This document shows positions 57,590-64,000 of a stretch of 64,000 nt of DNA, piece by piece. Positions within the stretch are counted from its first letter, which is position 1, and every line of letters starts with the position of its first letter. This DNA is from Gnetum montanum. Lineage: Eukaryota > Streptophyta > Gnetopsida > Gnetales > Gnetaceae. The stretch is from positions 188,001 to 252,000 of the forward strand of contig MNCI01010471.1 in the NCBI GenBank assembly GCA_015680685.1. The letters are read 5' to 3'. The position numbers were made by a program, and so were the translations under genes. Below the pieces are notes generated by a model. It saw nothing but the letters and a program-made list of their open reading frames with translations, had not been told where the DNA came from and searched no databases.

Positions 57590-58300
57590 CATTAATTCTT
57601 CCTTTAGGAAGAAATGTGAAAGTTAAAAATTCACGCTTACCACGCATATTTAGGAAAACAACTAATGAAGACCCTATAACTCATGTAAGATCATTTGAGA
57701 CTATGATAGCAATGTTGGTACTTCTAGTAGAGGATAGAAAAAATTGATATCCTTCAAATCTACTTTAAAAGATAAAGTTGATTTGTGGCTTCAAACTTTG
57801 CAAACTCAAATAATCTCATGAAATGAATTTAAGGCAACCTTAATTCAATGTTTCCTTTACAATGATAGGTTATATACACTTAGGGAAAAACTTATGAGTT
57901 TTATACAAAGGGAAGAGAAGGATTATGAAAGTACCTTTGATAGATTTAAAGGATTGTATCTTAAAAATACCAACCATGTATTTTCAACCCACCAACTAAT
58001 TCAAATCTTTATAAAGAGGTTATTACCATATTGTAGACAAAATGTGAATTTTTTTCATGAGGGAAATATTTTAAATGTGATGCCAGAAGAAGTTTGGAGA
58101 ATCATTGGCTCTTTAGTAGACCAAACTAAATGTTAGCTAGAATCAACTATCATGCAAGGTGTAATCCACCAAATCAAGGAATTGACTAGAAAAGTTGATG
58201 AGTTAACTACATTAATAAAGAAATAAAATCATTTTATTCAAGAACAAATTTATAATTTATGTGGGAATAGATAACATGACATCACAAATTGTCTAGCTCT
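57590..58300 (+). pseudogene. Gag (Athila-like)
   Basis: Pieces in order: FRKTTNEDPITHVRSFETMI, KVDLWLQTLQTQI-type sequence, LREKLMSFIQREEKDYESTF then DRFKGLYLKN, and HQLIQIFIKRLLPYCRQNVN (open over 57894-58136). This is the Retrotrans_gag pattern. A decayed knuckle (YNLCGN...HDITNC) lies near 58250. Confidence 0.7.
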
Positions 58301-58429
58301 AGTTTATTGTAATTCAAGAGTCTATGAGAATCTTTCAACAAATAAGAAACCACCCTTCTTCTCCTTTCCAAACAAGATCATTTCATCAACCATCAGCATT
58401 AATTTCCAATAATAATTAATGAAAAAACA

Positions 58430-58740
58430 TTAAAAATTACCTATTAGATCTAGGTGCTAGTATTAATATTGTACCTCTTAAAAAGGCTAAGTCACTTGAC
58501 TTGGAAGACATAAGGAAAGTAAACATGTTAATATCTTTACTAGATGGCTAATCCATAGGAGTGGTAGAAGATTTAATTGTGGAGGTTAAAAATGAAAAAC
58601 ACCTTTTTGATTTTGTTGTATTGGAGGTAAAGTATTTGGATTATTTCCCCATCATCCTAGGTAGACCTTGGTTAACAACAACAAATGCAATAATTAATTG
58701 TAGATCAGGTAAATTCTAGTTATCCTTTTCCAATATTATC
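58430..58740 (+). pseudogene. Retroviral-type aspartic protease (Athila-like)
   Basis: YLLDLGASINIVPLKKAKSL has the active site D-x-G at 58447-58455 (DLGAS, the Athila form), then VVEDLIVEVKNEKHLFDFVV and FPIILGRPWLTTTNAIINCR, where ILGRPWL is the conserved C-terminal hydrophobic-G motif. One in-frame stop. It would cleave Gag-Pol. Confidence 0.8.
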
Positions 58741-59137
58741 TTTATGCTTAATATATTTGATAAAGCAAAATAAAATTGGTTGAACCAAGATATTAAAGAA
58801 GATTTGATGCTCTACACAATATCTTAGAAATCTTAACATTTCATTAAGCTCCATTGCTACAACACATTGAATGTTGTTCCTTTGTAGAGCATCCATGGTG
58901 AAATGTTTTTTTATCAAAGGTCAAATGCTTATCTCTGCTCCAAGAAATGGATGAAATGTGCCAACACATCCTAGGTAGACCTTGGTTAATAACAATCGAT
59001 GCAATAATTAACTGTAGATAAGGGCAATTCTAGTTATCCTTTTCCAATCTTATCTTTATGCTTAATATATTTGATAAAGCAAAAGAAAATTGATTGAACC
59101 AAGATATTAAAGAAGATTTGATGCTCTACACAATATC
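58653..59137. repeat. Duplicated 171-bp protease segment
   Basis: 58653-58823 and 58967-59137 are near-identical, 314 bp apart (both begin catcctaggtagaccttgg and end acacaatatc). They are separated by 143 bp of unrelated sequence. It interrupts the protease-RT junction. Confidence 0.85.
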
Positions 59138-59539
59138 CACATCAACAATGATTCAAGATAGGGAAACATTGGTACTAAATAACTTTGAGGAGGGGCCTTT
59201 GGACCCTTCTACAAGGAGCAACAAGATCTTTTAGATGAAATTTTAAACTTTGAATTAGGGAGTATTGGGGACACTATTCAACCACCAATTAATGATTCTT
59301 TGAAACTTCGTGAACTACCTAACAATCTTAAGTACATTTTCCTTATAAAAATAGATCATTAATAATAATTCCCAACTTTCTAAACAACAATAAATAAAAT
59401 TAATAGAAGTTTTAAGAAGAAAATTCAAGGCATTTATGTGAAGTTATGAAGACCTCCATTAAGGAATTTCATCCAACATATGTTAACACCACATCTATTT
59501 AGAAGACAATGTTAAACTAGTTAGAATTCCCCCTAGAAT

Positions 59540-60085
59540 AATTAATCTAGCTTTAAAGCAAATTGTTAAAGATGAAATTTCTAAACTTTGGAAAGAAGGA
59601 ATTATTTCTTTAATATATAATAGTGAATGTCTAAGTCCTATCATGGTATTACCTAAAAAGGGAGGAAAATGGGGAGTTTGTTTAGATTATAAAAAATTTT
59701 AATCAAAACATCAAAAAGGATGATTTCCCTCTACCTTATATAGATCAAATTTTGAAAAGACCATAAGGGCATGAATATTATTTATTTTTGGATGTGTTTA
59801 GTGGTTGTAATCAAGTAGCTATTCCACAAAAAGATCAACATAAAACAACCTTCACATGCCCATATGGAACCTTCACTTATAGATGAATGCTTTTTGGTCT
59901 TTGTAATGCACCCACTACCTTCCAAAGAGCTATGATATCAATCTTTTTGGATATGTTAGAAGAATATGTAGCAGTATTTATGGATGATTTTTTAGTATAT
60001 GGAAATACTTATGAACAAACATCAAATCACATGGAATGTGTCTTGGATAGTTGTATAGAGAAAAGCTAAAAATTAAGGTGGAAAA
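59540..60085 (+). pseudogene. Reverse transcriptase (Ty3/Gypsy)
   Basis: EISKLWKEGIISLIYNSECL, SPIMVLPKKGGKWGVCLDYK, then after a shift MLFGLCNAPTTFQRAMISIF and VAVFMDDFLVYG, with the FMDD catalytic motif at 59977-59988. One or two frameshifts separate fingers from palm. Confidence 0.87.
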
Positions 60086-60389
60086 AGATTCATTTGATGT
60101 TAACAAATAGTGTAGTTTTAGGATATGTCATTTCCAAGAAAGGAATTAAAATGGATGATAAAAAAGGTAAAAGTAATCTCTACCCATCAAGCCCCATAGA
60201 ACTTAAAAACACTTCAATCCTTTTTATAGCACATTGGATATTATATATGGTCCATTAAATACTTTTCAAAAATAGCCAAGCCTCTATATATGTTCTTAGA
60301 AAAAGATGTTTCTTTTTATGGAAGCATTCTTTGAACTAAAAAGAGACTAATCACTATCCCAATATTTAATGCACCTAATTAAAAATTTC

Positions 60390-60815
60390 CTTTTGACTTG
60401 ATGTGTGATACTAGTGACATAGTGGTAGGGGCAATTTTGGAACAATACATGGATAATAAACCAAGGGTGATTAACTATGTCTCTAAAAGCTTAGATCAAG
60501 CCCAAGTTAACTATACAACTAATGAAAAGGAACTATAGTCTATTGTGTATGCTTTGGATAAATATACGTATTATTTAATAGGATATAAAACCAAGGTATA
60601 CACTAATCATTTAGCCATAAACTTCTTAGCCAACAAAAAAAAAATAGAAAATGTTAGGATGATGAGATGGTACCTTCTACTCCAAGAATATGATCTTGAT
60701 ATTCTAGATATGAGTGGCAGAGAAAATTTTGTGGTGGATAACATTTCTAGAATGGAAACCATGGAGGAAAAAATAAAAAGAGAATTCTTTAATGACAAAG
60801 TTCCTAATGAATAAC
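60390..60815 (+). pseudogene. RNase H domain (Ty3/Gypsy)
   Basis: FDLMCDTSDIVVGAILEQYM (first catalytic Asp), RVINYVSKSLDQAQVNYTTN with EKEL (catalytic Glu) and a TAG, then DKYTYYLIGYKTKVYTNHLA (T-D/N-H) and VRMMRWYLLLQEYDLDILDM. Open from 60545 for 89 codons. Asn replaces Asp in the YTDH motif. Confidence 0.85.
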
Positions 60816-60989
60816 TCTTTTTAACAAAAGGACCCTTAGTTCGTAAACATAGCAAACTATTTATCCACAATGAAAACACCAACTCAATTAGGTAAGAAAG
60901 AGAAAAATTATTTTCTAAGAAGCATATACAATTATTTTTTGAATTAACCATATATTTATCAAATATGTAAGGACAAAGTGGCAAGAAGA

Positions 60990-61740
60990 TGTGTGGTAGA
61001 AGAGGAATAGCAAGAAATCCTATGCATGTGTCATGATGACCTCTAAGGTGGGTATTTTGATAGTCATAGAACTACTATAAAAATATTATAGAGTGAATTT
61101 TACTAGTCCACTAATTTTAAAGATGCTCATATATATGTCCAAGGATGTGACAAGTGTCAACATTTAGGGGAAATGACAAAAAGAGAAGAGATGCCACTTA
61201 ATCCCATTTTCATAATAGAACCTTTCGATGTATGGAGCATAGATTTTTTTAGGACAATTTCCACCTTTCAATGAATGTCAGTATATCTTAGTATGTATGA
61301 ATTATATCACTAAATGGGTGGAGGCTAAAGCTACCTTAGCAAATGTTGAAGTAGTTGTAGATTTTCTAATAGAACACATTCTAACACAATATGGAACTCC
61401 ATGAGCAATTATTAGTGATCAAGATACTTATTTTGTAAATAAAATAATGGAGAAATTCTTTGAGTCTGGTGGAATCCAACATAAGATAGCCACTGCTTAC
61501 CATCCCCTAAAAAATGGTTAAGTTGAAAAGTTGAAAATGCAAATAAAATAATTCTAAAAATCTTAACTAAACCATCTATGCTAAGAAGAAAGATACGTCT
61601 AGAAAACTACAAGATGCACTTTGGACTTATAGAATCACTTATAAACCAAACTTAGGATATTTACCTTATCAATTGATTTATGGTAAAAATTTTTTATTTC
61701 CCATTGAAATAAAATATCAATCCTTAAAATTAGCACAATA
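60990..61740 (+). pseudogene. Integrase (Ty3/Gypsy)
   Basis: The HHCC zinc domain is represented by CHDDL, GYFDSHRT and YVQGCDKCQHLGEM. The catalytic core has FDVWSIDFF (first Asp), ISDQDTYFVNKIMEKFFESG (second Asp) and AYHPLKNG-stop-VEKLK (catalytic Glu). The C-terminal part, around 61620, has LWTYRITYKPNLGYLPYQLI-like sequence. Several frameshifts. Confidence 0.85.
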
Positions 61741-62220
61741 GCTAACTTTTGATGAGGAAACCAATAGAGACTTTTGAATGACGTAATTATATTAACTTGA
61801 TGAAGTACATATGCATGCACTTGATAAGGAAAGAATAATTAAGAAACAAATGAAGTGTATGCATGATAAAAAAATACTTAAGAAACATTTCTTGGAACAT
61901 GATAAAGTCTTATTGGATCATATGAGACTACACAAATTTCTAGAAAAACTAACTTGGGTGGGAAAGCCCATACCTAGTGTTACAACCCCATAGTAATGGA
62001 AGTGTCATAATTGTACCCAAAGAAGACTATCTACTATAGTTCTAGTAAATGGATTGAGACTTAAGCGTTACCATCAACACCAAACTAAGAAATTGAGAGA
62101 ATATGTATTAGAAGAATTAAGTGATCCTAATTACCCCATGGAAAAACCCTATGATGACAATGCTCAAGTAGAGGTTAATGCTATGGAGAGTACTTTCAAG
62201 AAAACACCTTATTTAATAGC
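61741..62220 (+). pseudogene. Integrase C-terminal tail
   Basis: Open over 61811-61993 with MHDKKILKKHFLEHDKVLLD and then a GRLRSKWXGP-like end decayed to FLEKLTWVGKP, as in Gypsy integrase C-termini. A later piece (NGLRLKRYHQ, YPMEKPYDDN) closes the polyprotein region. Confidence 0.5.
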
Positions 62221-63472
62221 ATAATAATAATTAAAGAAAAAATCCTATAGTCTACAACTTTTACCTTGAATAATGTAGAGGACAATATAAAATTATATTG
62301 TTAGTTGGAGCTATAAATAATTCATTAGCATCATGTTTGGAATGCAAGGGAGAAGAACAACTTCCCATACCTTGAGATAGGCTAGTTTAAATCCAGAATC
62401 CATCTAAGGGTGAGTCTTAAATTGAAAAATAAATAAATAAATAACACATCATAAAATCTACTATTTTCCAAACAATATTTGTTATAGACAAGTTTTATGT
62501 AACATCCTCCTTCCTACCCTTAGGATGAAGAAGATTACATGGGGTAAAAATGGATAACAAAAGTTGGTCATAGCAGAGTAATGAAATTGACTCATTCTAA
62601 TGCATTGAAAGGAAGTATGGTTAAGCCATGACCAAGAGGAAGAAGAGATTAAATGACAAGATAATGGAAACAAATTATATCTTTTAATATTAAGATGAAT
62701 ATATATATAAGTAATAAAGATTTAAATTATAAACATCCACCAAAAGAAATCTTACATCAATGTCATTATAAATTTCATAATTATCTCATCTAAAACATCT
62801 TACATAAAGAAATATGATAAGTTCTTATTGTCACTACATAATCCATACAAAAATCTAAGCACATGAACCAAATTAATATACATTCACTTATGAAATAGCA
62901 ATTATAATTCTAAATAACATATAATTTCATCTTGTGTTATGAACATCTCCAAGGTACCACATGTACTCCATGCTCTTCCTAGCCTGAAATACCTATACAC
63001 AAAATAGAATTATCAGCTATAGCTAAGTGAGTAAACTTGGGACTCTCTTCTAGCTGAATTGAGGATAGGTCTCATGGGGGCTAGGTAGGATATGAAAACC
63101 AGTAAAAAAAATCAATGCAAAGAATATCCAAACATACAACCACTATAACATCCAAGCTCATCCATCACTAACATGCCAAAAATTCAATGTCATACAATTA
63201 TCAATGCAAAGCATATCCAAACACACAACCACCATAAACATCCAAGATCATCCATCAACATGGAACTAAGAATCGACAAACATGTCAAAAACCCAATGTC
63301 ATACAATTATTCATCAAGCATGAAATCAATTCATTTTACCATCACAATGGTCCAAAACCAACATCCATCAACTCTACCCATCAATCAAACAAATAAGGAG
63401 GCTAGCATGCACCGCACTCAGTGTTAATGTGTATCAAGTTATCATGAAAAATTTCAAGTTCCAGATTAATGT
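62221..63472. other. Relic sequence with possible LTR start
   Basis: Contains TGTAACATCCTCC at 62505, which resembles the start of some plant Gypsy LTRs, an (aaat)n run at 62426-62443 and a tandem repeat at 63111-63308. No coding sequence. Confidence 0.35.
63111..63308. repeat. Two-copy tandem repeat, 89 and 109 bp
   Basis: Both units begin atcaatgcaaag(a/c)atatcc and end ccaatgtcatacaatt or ttcaatgtcatacaatt. Unit 2 carries an extra 20 bp (tggaactaagaatcgacaaa). Confidence 0.8.
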
Positions 63473-64000
63473 TGATGAGTGGCGAGGTACCCCTATACTC
63501 AACCATACGAAACGAGCGTCGCACGCGCGATCCGGTCGAACTCCGCAGATGGACTAGTTGTGGTATCTAGATAGTTAGCCTTAGGTCGCAGTTCGCTGTC
63601 TTCCCATCTAGACTAGTTTTGCATATGTCACGTATGGTTTAGTCTAGATGAGGTGTATGATGTGTTCTAATTCTTATGCTACTCCTGATGGCAGTGGAAA
63701 ATAATATTTAACTAAATCTAAGCTAAGAGGAAAAGGGTAAGAAAATCTAATCTAGCCTAAGTGCGACGAGCAACCGATTCCTTGATCAACCGTACACATC
63801 TTGGACTTCGTGCACGACTGCCACTGGGACTACCAAGCATAGGCCTAGGTACGCCACTGGGATTACCAAGCGCAGACCCCAAATACGCCACTGGGTTACC
63901 AAGCGTAGATCCCCCTAGCTACACCACTGGGCTACCAAGCAGTCACACTTAAATGCTCGTAATCAAGTCGTACTCGTTCTGCTTCTAGGAGTTTAAGGGT
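63473..64000 (-). repeat. Another copy of the 8.8-kb element's LTR, cut by the window
   Basis: Starts TGATGAGTGGCGAGGTACC and is collinear with 41747 onward. It keeps CpG-rich stretches (cgagcgtcgcacgcgcgatc) that are decayed in the other copies, so it is probably younger. No primer site precedes it on the left, so it is either a solo LTR or the 3' LTR of a minus-strand element continuing to the right. Confidence 0.88.
63821..63950. repeat. Four-copy 33-36 bp tandem module in the LTR
   Basis: Units starting CCACTGGG at 63821, 63854, 63888 and 63924, each followed by a (g)(a/t/c)taccaagc sequence. The other LTR copies in the window have two such units. Confidence 0.85.

Larger units (their letters stand above)
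56577..62220 (+). mobile_element. Decayed Athila-like Ty3/Gypsy element, internal region
   Basis: tRNA-Asp primer site followed by gag, aspartic protease, RT, RNase H and integrase in the Gypsy order, all on +. Frames are broken by stops (TAA and TAG) and shifts, and a segment is duplicated in the protease region. AT content is higher than in the 41.7-kb element. No 3' LTR is seen before 63 kb. It is a candidate relative of the autonomous partner of the gag-only element, since both use tRNA-Asp, but this is inference. Confidence 0.8.

Noticed and set aside
62505-62700. Complete LTR starting TGTAACATCC
   Set aside because: No matching second copy, end or target duplication found in the window; kept only as a possible fragment.
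63761-63952. 63-codon frame with GLPS repeats
   Set aside because: Shadow of the four-copy tandem module in the LTR.

Overview
The window is nuclear DNA from a plant with a very large genome, most likely a gymnosperm (inference). It shows short conserved exons with canonical GT/AG borders separated by introns of up to 17 kb, a plant-type 5S rRNA copy, plant LINEs, and Athila-like and Copia LTR retrotransposons, almost all of them old and decayed.

The only host gene I can support is the 3' part of a class II (GH38, lysosomal/vacuolar type) alpha-mannosidase on the + strand. Seven coding exons (4987-5099, 5173-5272, 22533-22646, 23018-23110, 23194-23241, 23329-23397, 36546-36746) join in one open frame of 245 codons plus a stop. 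The catalytic half lies to the left of the window. Introns alternate between tiny (73-371 bp) and giant (at least 5.0, 17.3 and 13.1 kb).

The giant introns are filled with one L1-type LINE superfamily: eight copies or fragments (called L1 to L8 here), five on + and three on -. The intact layout is ORF1 (DUF4283-like domain and CCHC knuckle), APE endonuclease, reverse transcriptase, zf-RVT region, then a long C-terminal extension that I do not recognise but that recurs in nearly every copy. A 5S rRNA/LINE-tail chimera with a 12-bp target-site duplication lies at 4286-4499, a solo LTR sits inside LINE L3, and a Copia 5' LTR lies at 24238.

Downstream of the gene (36.7-64 kb) is intergenic retrotransposon territory. 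The best-preserved element is a complete 8.8-kb LTR retrotransposon on the minus strand (41747-50512) with TSD, tRNA-Asp primer site and polypurine tract. It carries a decayed Athila-like gag and a second, long coiled-coil ORF, but no recognisable pol, so it is probably non-autonomous. Its LTR promoter module (a GCGATATCGC palindrome array followed by CTATAAATA) recurs once inside the element, just upstream of the second ORF; this is the most interesting observation here. To the right are a decayed Athila-like 5' region (about 52.55-54.6 kb), a decayed Athila-like element with gag, protease, RT, RNase H and integrase (56.6-62.2 kb), and another copy of the 41.7-kb LTR running off the right edge.

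Assembly problems are visible at 7340-7362 (poly-G plus N), 9760 (N) and 35015-35387 (Ns flanked by exact duplications).
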